From Caryophanales bacterium UBA784 (GTDB lineage Bacteria > Bacillota_I > Bacilli_A > RFN20 > CAG-288): DNA of 64,000 nt. Both the position numbers and the translations under genes were made by a program. The notes beneath the pieces were generated by a model, which saw only the letters and a program-made list of their open reading frames with translations, was not told the origin of the DNA and did no database searches. The stretch lies in the NCBI GenBank assembly GCA_002297045.1, contig DBJE01000004.1, forward strand, positions 68,619-132,618, in the 5' to 3' direction. Each line of letters begins with the position of its first letter. The stretch's first letter is position 1. Positions 8,253-18,259 of this stretch are shown here, one piece after another.

Positions 8253-8705
8253 GGGGTAGCTAAACCAATTTTCCTCGAGTTACTTCAGTTGCCATTAGAA
8301 CTTAGGGACGACGAGACAAAATTCTGTGACCTGGCCGTTAGTGCCGCTGGAAAAGAAAGAGAAAAAGTGTCTTCGTCTGTAAAAAAACGTATCCGATAAA
8401 ATAACCTGCTAAGAAATGGCAGTCACCCTCGCCAACCAAAGAAACGGAGCCAATTCCCTTAATGCAAAATCTGATATACTCCGGACTTTGATGACCGGAA
8501 AGATTCCTTATTCCTCGGACATAGCCACTTCACTTAACGGAAGAGGACATTTACTTTTAAGATGATTCCCTTTGTGTCTTGATTAAAAGTCAACTAGTTT
8601 CAAAAATAGGAGGCGACAGTCTTTTTTGTTCCCTGATTCCGAGACTATGGATGATACTTTTCTAAGATTTCCGAAAAGAAGATTCCATTTCAGTTAAGCA
8701 CAATC
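8253..8705. other. Gap without a recognisable gene
   Basis: About 450 bases between the permease remnant and tdk. One short open stretch (8416-8565, plus strand, 49 codons) has no ribosome site and resembles nothing I know. The region is probably decayed sequence from the same broken locus. Confidence 0.4.
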
Positions 8706-8777
8706 ATGCTTTTGTGTCTCATTCCTTCTTTCAGTTCTAATGAAACGCAAATTCAGGGCATGAAAAAAGTTATTCCA

Positions 8778-8786
8778 TGCTATACT
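8778..8786 (+). promoter_or_regulatory. Extended -10 promoter of tdk
   Basis: TGCTATACT: an extended -10 (TGn) followed by TATACT at 8781-8786, no good -35, and 21 bases to the tdk ATG at 8808. Confidence 0.55.
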
Positions 8787-8807
8787 TTTGATTGTGGAGT
8801 CATCATC

Positions 8808-9407
8808 ATGTATCAAGAATTACAGAAGGGATGGATTGAAGTCATCTGTGGTCCGATGTTTGCCGGAAAAAGCGAGGAATTGATTCGGAGAGTCAAGACT
8901 CTTTCTTACGCGAACCAGAAAATCAGGGCATTCAAACCTGCTATCGATAACCGATATGATAAAACCGCCATTGCTTCCCATAACGGGGCAAAATGGGAGG
9001 CTTACGCTGTCAAGAGCGTTAAAGACATAGCGAAAATCGTAACCAAAGACACTCAGGTAGTCGCCATCGACGAAGTCCAGTTCTTCGGAAACGAGGTCGC
9101 CGATCTATGCAATCATTTTGCCAACATGGGAAGGCGGGTAATTGTCGCCGGATTAGACAGGGATTTCCGTGGCGAGCCTTTCGGTCCAAGGCCGAAACTA
9201 TTGGCACAGGCGGAAATCGTCACCAAGCTGACTGCTGCCTGTACCGTCTGCGGATGTGCAGCCACACGCACGCAGCGTCTTGTCAACGGACAGCCTGCAC
9301 ATTATAGTGACCCGATCATCATGGTCGGTGCCAAGGAGTCCTACGAAGCCCGTTGCCGTAAACACCATCAGGTGCCAGGAAAACCAAAGGATACATTTGA
9401 ATGTTAG
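8808..9407 (+). CDS. tdk: Thymidine kinase
   Basis: Type II thymidine kinase, 199 residues from the ATG at 8808, chosen because TGGAG lies 9 bases upstream and the family starts here ([21 protein letters not shown]); an upstream ATG at 8706 would add an unrelated leader. The P-loop is GPMFAGKS, the Walker B-like [10 protein letters not shown] holds the catalytic Glu, and the zinc site comprises CTVC and the late Cys of YEARCRKHH. The block GLD[M]DFRGEPFGP[M]P is nearly invariant in the family with Met at both bracketed places; both are AGG (9159-9161, 9189-9191), while the Arg of DFRGE is CGT. It salvages thymidine. It overlaps the ATPase gene by 7 bases. Confidence 0.97.
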   Translation: MYQELQKGWIEVICGPMFAGKSEELIRRVKTLSYANQKIRAFKPAIDNRYDKTAIASHNGAKWEAYAVKSVKDIAKIVTKDTQVVAIDEVQFFGNEVADLCNHFANMGRRVIVAGLDRDFRGEPFGPRPKLLAQAEIVTKLTAACTVCGCAATRTQRLVNGQPAHYSDPIIMVGAKESYEARCRKHHQVPGKPKDTFEC

Positions 9408-12022
9408 TTAAAAAGCCAAAGAAAACAGAAGAGACAAACGAAATCGACAGGCTGAACCCTCTTTCCGATGAACTAAGCAAAGATCCAAGCGAAGTAAAGC
9501 GGGGTCTTGATATCAAAGAGATTCCACCGGAAGTCGAACGGTTTAATCCGGATATCAGCCAAGGGTTGACAAACGAGCAGGTCGTCAAGCGACAGGAAGA
9601 TCCGAACCATTTAGTCAATACGGTCAAGGATAATTCAAAGACGACATGGCAGATTATCTCCGGCAACGTCTTTACCTTCTTCAATAGGCTTCTTCTTGCC
9701 ATCGCCATTGCCCTTTTAATTGTAGGACGCTGGCAGGAACTTACCTTTTTGGTTATTGCGGTTGCCAACACCTTAATCGGCATCATCCAGGAGAGGAAGG
9801 CAAAGAAGACCATTGCCAAGCTGAAACTGATTTCCAGTGAAAACGTCAAGGTTATCCGTAACGGAAACGAAAGGGGAATCAGTGTCAACGATTTGGTCCT
9901 TGATGACATTTATGAAATCAAAAACGGGGATCAGATTCCGACCGATTCCATTGTCAAGGAAGGCAAAATCGAGGTGAATGAGTCTCTTTTGACCGGTGAA
10001 TCCCTGCCGGTCAAAAAACGCGTAGGCGACAAAATCTTTGCCGGATCGTTTATTGTTTCCGGTGCCTGTAAGGCTCAGGCTGTCTTTGTCGGAGAGTACA
10101 ACTACGCCTCTTCCATCCAGAACAAGGCAAAGGTGAGGAACAAACCGAAGTCTGAACTTCTGCGTTCTCTTAACTCGATTATTAAAGTCATCTCCTTAAT
10201 CATTGTTCCTCTTGGGGTACTGACTTTCGTCACCCAGTTCAGGAACAACAGCAATCAGGGATATACCGGATGGAAGCTTGCCGGAAACACTATCTCTTCA
10301 ACCGCCGGAAGTATGGTCGGAAGGATTCCTGCCGGAAGGTATCTTCTCGTCTCTGTGGCTTTAGCAAGCTCGGTTGTCCATCTCTCGAAAAAGAACAGGA
10401 TGGTGCAGGACATCTATTCAGTGGAAAGGCTCGCCCGGGCAAATACCCTCTGCCTGGATAAGACAGGGACACTGACCGACGGAACGAGGAAGGTCGATGA
10501 GAGGCTGATTATTGATTCCACTTATAACAGGGAAGACCTTGTCGGGTCCTACTTAAGTTCCTTCCAGGAGAACAACCAGACCTCCATCGCCTTAAGCCAG
10601 AGATTTCCTCTTAAGAACACCTACACCGCCATCAACCGGCTTCCGTTCTCCTCTGCCCGGAAATATTCGGCGGTTGAGTTTAAGGACATCGGTGTTTTTA
10701 TTCTTGGTGCCCCCGAATATCTCTACAAGGGCAGAGATAAGACAAGGACGACCTATATCGAGAAAAAACAGCAGGCCGGATACCGTGTTGTCAGGATCTG
10801 CAAAGTCGACGGACCGATTAGGGATGACGGCGTCAAAGGGAAAATCTCTCCGATAGCAGTATTTACTCTCGAGGATCATATCCGGGAGCAGGCGCCTGCA
10901 ACCATCAAATGGTTCACGGACAACGGAGTCGATATCAAAATCATCTCCGGCGATAATCCTCTTACCGCCAGTGAGATTGCCAAGAAATGCAAAGTCCCCA
11001 ATGCGGAAAAATGTGTCTCCCTAGAAGGGCTGTCGGATGTCGAAGTCTCTCAGATTGTCGACAAGTACACTGTTTTCGGACGGGTGACCCCTGATCAGAA
11101 AGCACTGATTATCCAAACCCTGAAAAAACAGGGAAAGACAGTCGGAAGGACCGGAGACGGCGTCAATGACATCTTAGCAAGGAAGACGGCAGATTGTTCC
11201 GTTGCGATGGCAAATGGTTCCTCTGCGGCAAGAAATGCAGCCCACAGGGTTCTTCTTGATTCGAACTTTGCCTCCATGCCGTCGGCCGTCGGAGAAGGAC
11301 GGCGGGCAGTCAACAACGTGCAGCGCTCTAGTTCCTTATATCTGAGGAAGACCAGGTTCACGATTATTTTCACCATCGTCGTTCTTTGTACCTATCTAAA
11401 CGGCGGCAAAGGAATTGACTATCCTTTCACCACCAAAAACAGGCTTATTCTAGAGTCCGTCTGTATCGGCCTTTCTTCTATCTTCCTTGCCCTGCAGAAG
11501 AACGAAAGCGTGATCACCGGTCACTTTATCCGAAACACCTTACAGCGGGCTATCCCGGCTGCCTTGCTTAGGGCAGTCATTCTCGGACTGAACTATATCT
11601 TTGCCTATTCCAATAACTTCCTGGAACTAACCTGGACGGAGGCTGGGCAGTTGACAACAATAAGCCAGGATCAATTCACGACCTTTAACGTTCTCTCCTT
11701 AGCCGTTGTCGGCATTTCCATGTCCTTCAACTGCTTTGTCCCAAGGCTTCCGCTTAAGCAGCACTGGTACCGACTGTTAAGGTTCACGATTGTTTTCCTT
11801 GTATTTAACTTTGCCGTCTTCGTCCTTCCCTTTATTCCTGTCAGCAGTACGAACAGGTCGAAATCCTTAATCGGCATTGATTTCCGGGAGAGGACGAAGA
11901 CAAGGTGGCTGCTGCTTGGAATCTATGCCGCAGGTTCAATCTCCTGGATTAAAACCCTGACCACTCTTTTCCATCCGTCAAAGGAAAAAACAGAAGGTGC
12001 TTCTCTAGCGAGGGGAGAGTAA
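9401..12022 (+). CDS. P-type cation-transporting ATPase, CtpE/Exp7-like
   Basis: An 873-residue P-type ATPase: actuator motif LTGES (about residue 197), phosphorylation motif [10 protein letters not shown][M]KV (Asp about 352), and hinge TGDGVND (about 585), with hydrophobic segments near residues 85-130, 255-325 and in the C-terminal 250 residues. The pattern [M]VG[M]IPAG[M]YLLVSVALA before the phosphorylation site and [17 protein letters not shown][M]KT[M]F after the hinge fit the CtpE/Exp7 group (Ca2+-type transport reported for mycobacterial CtpE); substrate here is unproven. Under code 11 these membrane segments contain arginines; under AGG=Met they are hydrophobic. It overlaps tdk and leads directly into the next gene. 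Confidence 0.88.
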   Translation: MLVKKPKKTEETNEIDRLNPLSDELSKDPSEVKRGLDIKEIPPEVERFNPDISQGLTNEQVVKRQEDPNHLVNTVKDNSKTTWQIISGNVFTFFNRLLLAIAIALLIVGRWQELTFLVIAVANTLIGIIQERKAKKTIAKLKLISSENVKVIRNGNERGISVNDLVLDDIYEIKNGDQIPTDSIVKEGKIEVNESLLTGESLPVKKRVGDKIFAGSFIVSGACKAQAVFVGEYNYASSIQNKAKVRNKPKSELLRSLNSIIKVISLIIVPLGVLTFVTQFRNNSNQGYTGWKLAGNTISSTAGSMVGRIPAGRYLLVSVALASSVVHLSKKNRMVQDIYSVERLARANTLCLDKTGTLTDGTRKVDERLIIDSTYNREDLVGSYLSSFQENNQTSIALSQRFPLKNTYTAINRLPFSSARKYSAVEFKDIGVFILGAPEYLYKGRDKTRTTYIEKKQQAGYRVVRICKVDGPIRDDGVKGKISPIAVFTLEDHIREQAPATIKWFTDNGVDIKIISGDNPLTASEIAKKCKVPNAEKCVSLEGLSDVEVSQIVDKYTVFGRVTPDQKALIIQTLKKQGKTVGRTGDGVNDILARKTADCSVAMANGSSAARNAAHRVLLDSNFASMPSAVGEGRRAVNNVQRSSSLYLRKTRFTIIFTIVVLCTYLNGGKGIDYPFTTKNRLILESVCIGLSSIFLALQKNESVITGHFIRNTLQRAIPAALLRAVILGLNYIFAYSNNFLELTWTEAGQLTTISQDQFTTFNVLSLAVVGISMSFNCFVPRLPLKQHWYRLLRFTIVFLVFNFAVFVLPFIPVSSTNRSKSLIGIDFRERTKTRWLLLGIYAAGSISWIKTLTTLFHPSKEKTEGASLARGE

Positions 12023-12025
12023 GAG

Positions 12026-12904
12026 ATGACAAGACCGGATCACCCACTCTATGGGGCATTTATCGGAGATATTTTCGGATCTGCCTATGAGTTCTCTTCT
12101 TCACCGGAGAACAAGCTTCCTTCTTTGTCAGCGACTGACTTTGATTTTAGAAATAGTGACTACACAGACGATAGTGTAAGGACAGGAGCCATTCTTTCTT
12201 CTCTCAGGCACAAACAAAGCGCTGCCGAAGAAAGGCGGAGATTTGCAAAAGAATATCCTCCAAGAAAAGGCGGTTTCGGCCTAAGGTTCTCTTCCTGGCT
12301 GTCAGATCCCAAAAGGAAAGCCTATCATTCTTTTGGAAACGGGGCAGGAAGGCGGATTTCTCCTGTTCCTTATTTCTCTTCCACTCTTTTTGACTGTGAT
12401 TCCCTTGCCGTGAAGATTACCGCTTTAACCCATGATCATAAGGAAGGAATCAAGGCCGGGGCTGTGATTGCCGATTTGATTTACCTAGCCTTAAACGGAT
12501 ACAGAAAAGAAGACAGGGAAAAGTTCGCTCTTCTCTTTTATCCGGATTGTCTTTCTTTTAATTTTACCTTCTTACATCTTTTCTATTCCTACAATGCCAA
12601 GGCAGCAGGCAGCGTCCCTCAGGCACTTTTCTGTTTCTTTAAAACCAATAATTTCCTCTCCTGCCTAAAAGCAGTCTGCTATATCGGAGGAGATGCCGAC
12701 ACTATCGGTGCAAGGAGCCTTGCCATCGCCTTGGCCTACTATCAGAAAGTCCCTGACAATATTCTTTCTTTCACAAAAACAAAGCTCCCTTTGTCTTTTG
12801 TGGAAAGGATAGAAAAAGCGCCCCTTCCCCAAAAGAATAAAAGCACGCCTGTCTATAAGGAAGAAGAGAGGAAGAAACTACCATCCTATATTCTGACAAG
12901 ATAA
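12026..12904 (+). CDS. ADP-ribosylglycohydrolase family protein
   Basis: A 292-residue DraG/ARH-type hydrolase. Metal and substrate motifs: GAFIGDIFGSAYEF, YTDDSV[M]T, FGNGAG[M]RISPV, TALTHDH, and IGGDADTIGA near the end; the Asp/Thr residues of TDDS and GGDADT bind the binuclear Mg centre. It removes ADP-ribose from proteins or small molecules. The stretch AGG-CGG at 12350-12355 in GAG[M]R is telling, as relatives have SAMR: AGG stands for Met and the adjacent CGG for the conserved Arg. It starts 4 bases after the ATPase gene, so tdk, ATPase and this gene form one unit. No partner ADP-ribosyltransferase is visible nearby. Confidence 0.92.
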   Translation: MTRPDHPLYGAFIGDIFGSAYEFSSSPENKLPSLSATDFDFRNSDYTDDSVRTGAILSSLRHKQSAAEERRRFAKEYPPRKGGFGLRFSSWLSDPKRKAYHSFGNGAGRRISPVPYFSSTLFDCDSLAVKITALTHDHKEGIKAGAVIADLIYLALNGYRKEDREKFALLFYPDCLSFNFTFLHLFYSYNAKAAGSVPQALFCFFKTNNFLSCLKAVCYIGGDADTIGARSLAIALAYYQKVPDNILSFTKTKLPLSFVERIEKAPLPQKNKSTPVYKEEERKKLPSYILTR

Positions 12905-12977
12905 GAATTTACAAGATTTGTCTTGCATTGGAAAAGACAAAGCAATATAATTAACAAGCGGCTGAAAGAGCACCCAT

Positions 12978-13053
12978 GGATCTTTAGCTCAGTTGGTAGA
13001 GCAACTGACTCTTAATCAGTGGGCCAAGGGTTCAAGTCCCTTAAGATCCACCA
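12978..13053 (+). tRNA. tRNA-Lys(CTT), CCA encoded
   Basis: Acceptor arms GGATCTT and AAGATCC pair perfectly, followed by A and an encoded CCA (13051-13053). The D arm is present (AGCTCAGTTGGTAGAGC), the anticodon loop is CTCTTAA with anticodon CTT, and the T loop is TTCAAGT. It decodes AAG as Lys. It is the only tRNA I can find in the window. Confidence 0.95.
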
Positions 13054-13060
13054 GAGTAAA

Positions 13061-13089
13061 GACACCTGAGAAATCGGGTGTCTTTTTTT
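13061..13089 (+). terminator. Terminator after tRNA-Lys
   Basis: GACACC...GGTGTC hairpin with loop TGAGAAATCG, followed by seven T. Confidence 0.85.
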
Positions 13090-13091
13090 AG

Positions 13092-13121
13092 GAAAAAATC
13101 CGGAGCTGCAAGGCTCCGGAT
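13092..13121 (-). terminator. Terminator of the DUF1538-PII operon
   Basis: Arms ATCCGGAGC and GCTCCGGAT are perfectly complementary; reading the minus strand a T run follows. It lies 15 bases beyond the last PII-like gene. Confidence 0.85.
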
Positions 13122-13135
13122 CTATTTTTGTTCTG

Positions 13136-13471
13136 CTATTCCTTTTCTTCCTCAGAAGGCAAAAGTCCGACTGCATCGATGATGGGAAGGGAGAGGACAA
13201 TCCCCCTGCCTTTTGTCGATATACCGGCATCCTCGTAAATCTGCTTCCTGACCTTATCCTTAATATCATCGTCAACAACGATGAAGACGATTTCCTTCTC
13301 CGGCTGAATGGAAATCCCATAGGCTTTCCTTAGTTCGGGATTAGCCGTTCCCCGTGCGCCGGTAATCGTCCCGCCCTTAGAGCCAGCCTTTCTGGCAGCG
13401 CTCCTGACAAGATCCGTATTTCCTTTATTGACGATGGCGAGAATCAGCTCTTTATTCTTCTGGATTTCCAT
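13136..13471 (-). CDS. PII-like nitrogen regulatory family protein (DUF1538-associated), first
   Basis: A 111-residue PII-fold protein: LILAIVNKGNTDLV[M]SAARKAGSKGGTITGARGT matches the PII-like family in strand 1, helix 1 and the start of the T-loop region. C-terminal KG[M]GIVLSLPIIDAVGL matches the family end. AGG codons occur at the Met of DLVM and of GMG. The long uridylylated T-loop of classical GlnB is not visible. It overlaps the second PII-like gene by 20 bases and lies in an operon with a DUF1538 membrane protein, so it likely regulates that transporter-like protein in response to a small ligand (inference). Confidence 0.85.
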   Translation of the reverse strand: MEIQKNKELILAIVNKGNTDLVRSAARKAGSKGGTITGARGTANPELRKAYGISIQPEKEIVFIVVDDDIKDKVRKQIYEDAGISTKGRGIVLSLPIIDAVGLLPSEEEKE

Positions 13472-13895
13472 TTTTCTTCTCCCTGACTTGGTTATAATCG
13501 GATAAGAACTTATAGACAGCTACGGATGAAACGGAATCAATCGGGGCGGCAAAGGCAACGCCTTTGGCGGCACGGGAGATGCTGAACCGATCGGAAGCAA
13601 TCTTCTTCCTCGTCTCCCTTTGATCAAGACGACAGATCGTCCTGACGATTTCCTTCTTGGTATTGTCGATGCCAAGGACGTTCCTCCTCTCTATCGGAGG
13701 CCTGGAATGGGCAAAAAGGACTAAGCTCCTTGAGGCTCCTGCTTTGTCATATTGATCGACAAAGTAATTCGCCTGTCCCCGTCCGACAATGGTAAAGAAG
13801 AGAATAATCGGAGCAACGGGGGCCTGTTTTTCAAAAGGAATCTCCTTCCCATCCGTTTTCTTCCTCTTTTTCTGGATCCGTTTCTTCCAAATCAT
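13452..13895 (-). CDS. PII-like protein, second, with basic N-terminal extension
   Basis: 147 residues. After a basic leader the sequence APIILFFTIVGRGQANYFVDQYDKAGAS matches strand 1 and helix 1 of PII-like proteins, and LGIDNTKKEIV[M]TICRLDQ matches the mid-domain block in which Met or hydrophobic follows KEIV. The 4-base overlap with the DUF1538 gene upstream and the 20-base overlap with the other PII-like gene downstream indicate tight coupling. The two PII-like proteins may form mixed trimers (inference). Confidence 0.8.
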   Translation of the reverse strand: MIWKKRIQKKRKKTDGKEIPFEKQAPVAPIILFFTIVGRGQANYFVDQYDKAGASRSLVLFAHSRPPIERRNVLGIDNTKKEIVRTICRLDQRETRKKIASDRFSISRAAKGVAFAAPIDSVSSVAVYKFLSDYNQVREKKNGNPEE

Positions 13896-15529
13896 TTCAC
13901 TGCCTCCCCGCTCTTCTTCCAGGAAATATGGACAATCTGTCCGTCATCTTCCTCACTTAAAGCCTTAAGGGCCTGGGCATAGATACGTTTCTGCTTAAGC
14001 GTGGCGAAGATACCGACAAGTTCAACGGCAATGATAGGCAATGTCGCCCTTATGCCGACGACACCGAATCCGTTCTCCCTGACTAATTGGCCGAAATTCT
14101 CTTTGTCCTGATAAAGGTAGGCAGTATAACCGATGAACATCGGCATAAAGAAGCAGCTTGCCCTAGTCCCGGTAGCGACACCGGCGGCATCGATAGCGAT
14201 GCCGACGTAGATTTCCGGTGTGAGGAAGGAAAGAGTAAGGGCAAGAAGGAAAAGAAGGGAAATCACGATGACAAAGGAAACTGAATAATGGACACGAAGG
14301 ATGTTGATGACAATGGCAAAGGCGATGGCAGAGCAAAGAGAGATATAGATTGTCTTGGGAGAGATGGCACCACGGCTGACCTCGCTGACGTTTTCGGCAA
14401 GGACATGGACAGCCGGCTCAGCAAGCCTGGCAATAAACCCGGTGAGCGCACCCCTTAAAAGGAATAACCAGAGATAGTCGGGAGAAGAGGCAAAGTACTT
14501 TCCAAGCTGAACAGCCGCCGGCCTAAGTCCGGATTCGGCACCAAGGAAGAAAAGGACTAAGCCGATAAAATCATAGACAAAGCCAATGGCAACGGATGCC
14601 AAGGCCTTTCCTCTCCTTTTCGCATAAAGATTGAACAAGACAAAGAAACCCCTTATGGGAAGCCTTGAAATAATGACGTTCTTCCTCGAATTTAGGAAAT
14701 TGGCAAGATAGAGTTCACCCCTTGCACCATAGGTAGGAAGTGTATGCCTGATGGAATCTGTTCCACTTACAATATTCCTTTTCCCGGCAATGACCTTCCT
14801 TATTTCATCAATTCCCTTGTCCTGCCTGAATAGAGAGAAAATCCTGCAGGCAAGAACCGTACCTAGAGAACATAGTCCGGAAAAGCCAAAGGAGTCGTCC
14901 TCTGCCTTTTCACCTCCTAAGGTATTGGCTACACCGACACCCCTGGAAATAATAAAAGGAACGGTGACAACACCGGTCGTCCTTCCGCCGGCATCAAAGG
15001 CCAAAGTGAAGAAGGACTTGTTGGCCATGCAGCCAAGAAGGAAGACAAGTCCGTATCCGATAGAGAGCCAGTACTTCAGGCTTTTATTGTAGATAATCCG
15101 GACGACTCCGATTAAAAGAAATACACCGACGCCGCAGGCGGAGATGGCAATCAAGGACCAGGATGGTCCGTCAGGGGAAATACGGCTGGCTAAGACGGAG
15201 AGATCAGGCTCTGCCCTAGTGGCAAGGAAGCCCATCAATAAGGCAACGACAAGAAGCCTGACAAGGCTCTTCCGTTTAGTGAGGGTAGTACCGACGATTT
15301 CTCCGATTTTGGCAATGGACTTATCGACGCCTAAGGAAAAGAATGTCGTTCCGAGGATCAAGGGAAGAGTAGAAATCAGAAGAGAGAGGGTGACCGGACC
15401 GAAATAGGTTCCTGCCTTCCCTTCAAAGGAAAAGCCTGGAAGAAGGAAGCCAAAAACAAGAATCAACACAATCCTTGGAAAAATCGCCCTAAGGGATTCT
15501 TTGAACTTGGAGATGATCGCCTGTTTCAT
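13892..15529 (-). CDS. DUF1538 family integral membrane protein
   Basis: A 545-residue protein with two tandem DUF1538 halves. In the first half TLPLILGTTFFSLGVDKSIAKIGE and LVVALLMGFLATRAEPDLSVLA match the family, and FDAGG[M]TTGVVTVPFI is its most conserved block; the second half repeats FFLGAESGLRPAAVQLG, ARLAEPAVHVLAE and DAAGVATGTRASCFF. It has at least a dozen membrane segments. The family's substrate is unknown to me; association with PII-like genes is known. It heads the operon; the gene upstream starts at 15579 on the same strand only 49 bases away. Confidence 0.88.
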   Translation of the reverse strand: MKQAIISKFKESLRAIFPRIVLILVFGFLLPGFSFEGKAGTYFGPVTLSLLISTLPLILGTTFFSLGVDKSIAKIGEIVGTTLTKRKSLVRLLVVALLMGFLATRAEPDLSVLASRISPDGPSWSLIAISACGVGVFLLIGVVRIIYNKSLKYWLSIGYGLVFLLGCMANKSFFTLAFDAGGRTTGVVTVPFIISRGVGVANTLGGEKAEDDSFGFSGLCSLGTVLACRIFSLFRQDKGIDEIRKVIAGKRNIVSGTDSIRHTLPTYGARGELYLANFLNSRKNVIISRLPIRGFFVLFNLYAKRRGKALASVAIGFVYDFIGLVLFFLGAESGLRPAAVQLGKYFASSPDYLWLFLLRGALTGFIARLAEPAVHVLAENVSEVSRGAISPKTIYISLCSAIAFAIVINILRVHYSVSFVIVISLLFLLALTLSFLTPEIYVGIAIDAAGVATGTRASCFFMPMFIGYTAYLYQDKENFGQLVRENGFGVVGIRATLPIIAVELVGIFATLKQKRIYAQALKALSEEDDGQIVHISWKKSGEAVK

Positions 15530-15578
15530 GGCTGGTTGTATTCCTTTTCCCAGGATGACGACTGCTTACAGGAGAGAA

Positions 15579-16871
15579 CTAGTCGCGAGCCTGATATAGC
15601 GGCTTATTGTCAGACTGGGTATTCAAAGGAGGACAGACCTTATTGTTTGCAAAGACTAGACGCCTTAGGGAACCGGCGATAAGTACCCTATAGAGGTACT
15701 GACTTGACCTAAAGCCGGCAATCCTGGCGATAAGGGAAGGCGTAAGAGTCATCGAGCAGCCCTCCTTCCTCGCATCGAGGAAACTTGTATCTCTGTACTT
15801 GGAAACCTTCCGGCGGGAGAGAAGGAACATGATAAGCCCGGAAAGAAGGATAAGACCAACGACGATTCCGGAAAGGATTCCGATATTGATCCAGGTAGAC
15901 TTGATATTGTTTTCCCAGGCAGAAGCATGGGCTAAGGAAACAAAGCCGTTATCATAGGCTTCATCGATAGAGGAAGCATCCTTAAAAAGAAGGGAATATA
16001 AACTATCGCCCTGCTTTGCACCAATGGCTTCTAAACCCGAAGACAAGTCTCCTTGATAGGAAGCCGCCCTCTGGGCAGAGGATTTCGTCGTCTGAAGGGT
16101 GAAAAATCCGACATTAAGGAAATCCTGTCCGACAAGCCTGAAAGAATGAGGATAGTTTCCAAGTTTTCCTTCAGCATTCCTATTCAGGATAACCGTAGTG
16201 ATGAAGTTGTTCAGATACTGAACAGCCTTTTCATTCTTCCTAGAAAGGGCAGGGAAGTAATAAGCCTCAAGGAAAGTGGTCTGCTCTGTTTCATATTCCG
16301 GAGTGGTGGAAGCAGAATTTCCACTAACACTCGGTTTAATCCTGGTTCCGGTATTCTTGACACCGACACAATCAAAGTAATAGACAAGATTTAAATTCGT
16401 ATATTCCTTAATATAGGCACTGGCACCCTGGGAGGAGGAATCATTGTAAGCCGATGCAAACAGAGGCTTTGTGTTCAATAAATCATATTCACTCTGCCAA
16501 GTGGAATCACTAGCCCCATAAGCAGAAAGGCCGTCCCTATTTAAAACCATTCTCCCGTCTTTATCGTTATCGACTTTGATGGCCTTAAAATATTCCTCTT
16601 CACCGATGATGTGCTTGATTGCTTTGTTCACTTCATAGTTATTGCTCGCGGCAAGTCCACCGGCGGCATTGGTCTTATAACCGGAGACCAAGGCTGGAAT
16701 CCAGACAAGGAAAACAGCCAAAACAGCAATAACGATGGAAATATACCAAGGCCTCTTGCGGCTATCGATGACGGCTTGGTTAGAATAAAGGGTCTTTGCG
16801 ATGGTCGAAAAAGGAACCTTTGTCTTCTTCTTTGCTTTTTGCGGATTCTTCACACTATTTTTTGCGCTCAT
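15579..16871 (-). CDS. Membrane protein with large extracytoplasmic domain, unknown function
   Basis: A 430-residue protein. A cytoplasmic basic N-terminus is followed by one membrane segment (YISIVIAVLAVFLVWIPALVSGY, about 43-65), an outside domain of about 260 residues, a second segment (IGILSGIVVGLILLSGLIMFLL, about 330-355), and a C-terminal domain with possible further hydrophobic stretches once AGG is read as Met (LIA[M]IAGF[M]SSQYLY[M]V). The general layout recalls DUF1189-type proteins but I cannot confirm that. It lies upstream of the DUF1538 operon on the same strand and could be part of it. Confidence 0.7.
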   Translation of the reverse strand: MSAKNSVKNPQKAKKKTKVPFSTIAKTLYSNQAVIDSRKRPWYISIVIAVLAVFLVWIPALVSGYKTNAAGGLAASNNYEVNKAIKHIIGEEEYFKAIKVDNDKDGRMVLNRDGLSAYGASDSTWQSEYDLLNTKPLFASAYNDSSSQGASAYIKEYTNLNLVYYFDCVGVKNTGTRIKPSVSGNSASTTPEYETEQTTFLEAYYFPALSRKNEKAVQYLNNFITTVILNRNAEGKLGNYPHSFRLVGQDFLNVGFFTLQTTKSSAQRAASYQGDLSSGLEAIGAKQGDSLYSLLFKDASSIDEAYDNGFVSLAHASAWENNIKSTWINIGILSGIVVGLILLSGLIMFLLSRRKVSKYRDTSFLDARKEGCSMTLTPSLIARIAGFRSSQYLYRVLIAGSLRRLVFANNKVCPPLNTQSDNKPLYQARD

Positions 16872-17260
16872 GTGTTTACCTTCTATCTTTATTTATATAT
16901 ATTTATACAAATTCTACAGCTATATATTATCCATTATTTCTAAGCCTTTTACAATAATAGAAGGAAAACAGGAAAGAAAGGAATTCTTGTGAATTGTAAA
17001 TTGAAACAGGAAGGAAGAAGCAGATAAAATGGCCTTGAGTAAACTCATGGGCCATACATTAGAAGATATTGTCCAGGATGAATCTATGAGAACACACTAA
17101 TGGGTAGAATGACTATGCAGAAGAAGCAGCGTGGTTAGAAATACGAATAGTTCGTCCAATATCGAAGAGTCAGGGGAACATAAGATCAAAGTGATATTCC
17201 CCCACTGGAAGGATGTCACAGTTCATATTTTCTTAACTACCCGTCCGTTCTCCTTCTGAT
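16872..17260. other. Gap with a possible recombinase fragment
   Basis: About 390 AT-rich bases. The only readable piece is 17029-17100 (plus strand), 23 codons starting ALSKLMGHTLEDIV, which recalls the KLMGH block near the C-terminus of tyrosine recombinases. It is too short to call. The remainder shows no gene. Confidence 0.3.
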
Positions 17261-17707
17261 TTACAAATCCGTATTATTTTTGGATTGCTTTTTCTTATCT
17301 TTGATTGCTATTCCGATTCTTACGGCAAAAGGCGTAAGAGAAACAATAAACAGAACGATGGATAGGAAAGCCAGAATAATAGAGCCGAAGAAGTCTTCGG
17401 ATGCCTCCCAAAGGAAGAATCCGCCATAAATAAGAAAGCCCATCAAAAAAGCATTGATAATTTCAAAGAAAAGAAACCATCTACTTTTCTTAATAGACAA
17501 CTTTTTAAAATAAAGAAAGTATGATAGTGCAGTGAAAGCAAGTCCAATCATCAGAGGAATGATTTCGTACACAATAATATTAAAGGTGCTGTAAACGAAG
17601 AGAGTGCCACCATCCCCTGTAGAGTTAGGAATGCCGACAAATAAATAAAGAGGGAAGGATAATAAGGCAAGAAGTATTGCAAACACATAATAAAATATTT
17701 TTTTCAT
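17261..17707 (-). CDS. Small four-helix membrane protein, unknown function
   Basis: 148 residues from the ATG at 17707, chosen because AAGGAG lies 10 bases upstream and the protein then starts with a lysine pair and a membrane segment (MKKIFYYVFAILLALLSF). Four hydrophobic segments and a lysine-rich tail follow. Unlike its neighbours it has no AGG codon and uses ATG for its internal Met residues, and it is more AT-rich. This could mark recent acquisition, or just be chance in a short gene. Confidence 0.65.
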   Translation of the reverse strand: MKKIFYYVFAILLALLSFPLYLFVGIPNSTGDGGTLFVYSTFNIIVYEIIPLMIGLAFTALSYFLYFKKLSIKKSRWFLFFEIINAFLMGFLIYGGFFLWEASEDFFGSIILAFLSIVLFIVSLTPFAVRIGIAIKDKKKQSKNNTDL

Positions 17708-17743
17708 ACGCGTATTATTCTCCTTTATTTTTTTCGTAAACAA

Positions 17744-18259
17744 CTCCTATTTTTATATTATACAACCATAAAGTGTTCATCTCAGTGCAGAAAATTGTAA
17801 GTTTCTCCTTTTAAAGACAGTCGGTCGTTTCGCACTTCGGTCATTGGTAAACAGACAACACAAGTAAAAAAAGCTGTAATGTGCCTTCACCGTACCTACA
17901 CAGATCAGTTTAAAAACCCATGTACCTAATATGACATCAAAACGACACCCGGGCGGAAAGAACCACAATGCCTCAAGCTCAGAAGAAAATATTACCAAAG
18001 CAAAGCCAGACAAAAATTCTGAGGAATCAAATAAAGCTATATTTCATTGGTTTTCAATCCCGAACTGTAAAAGTCATGATTATGACAAAAGCCACTACGA
18101 TAACAGGAGAGAAATAGAAGACTGCAAATCGTTCTGTGGATTGAAGTTAATCATTGATGACTCAGTCCTTTGCTATATTTTCCATACAAAGACTCCATGT
18201 CCTCCTAAGCAACTTCCTAAAAATTGTAAATCGCTAATATAATTTTTTCTTTTCCCTAA
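17744..18259. other. Gap, possibly decayed membrane-protein sequence
   Basis: About 500 bases. A plus-strand open stretch (17931-18242) is polar, low in family-like features and has no ribosome site. The minus strand contains hydrophobic runs (VFYFSPVIVVAFVIIMTFTV) broken by stops, consistent with a decayed membrane-protein gene. No functional gene is supported. Confidence 0.35.

Noticed and set aside
17931..18242. Plus-strand 103-codon frame upstream of the BusR-like gene
   Set aside because: Polar, no ribosome site, no recognisable motif, and codon style unlike neighbours.
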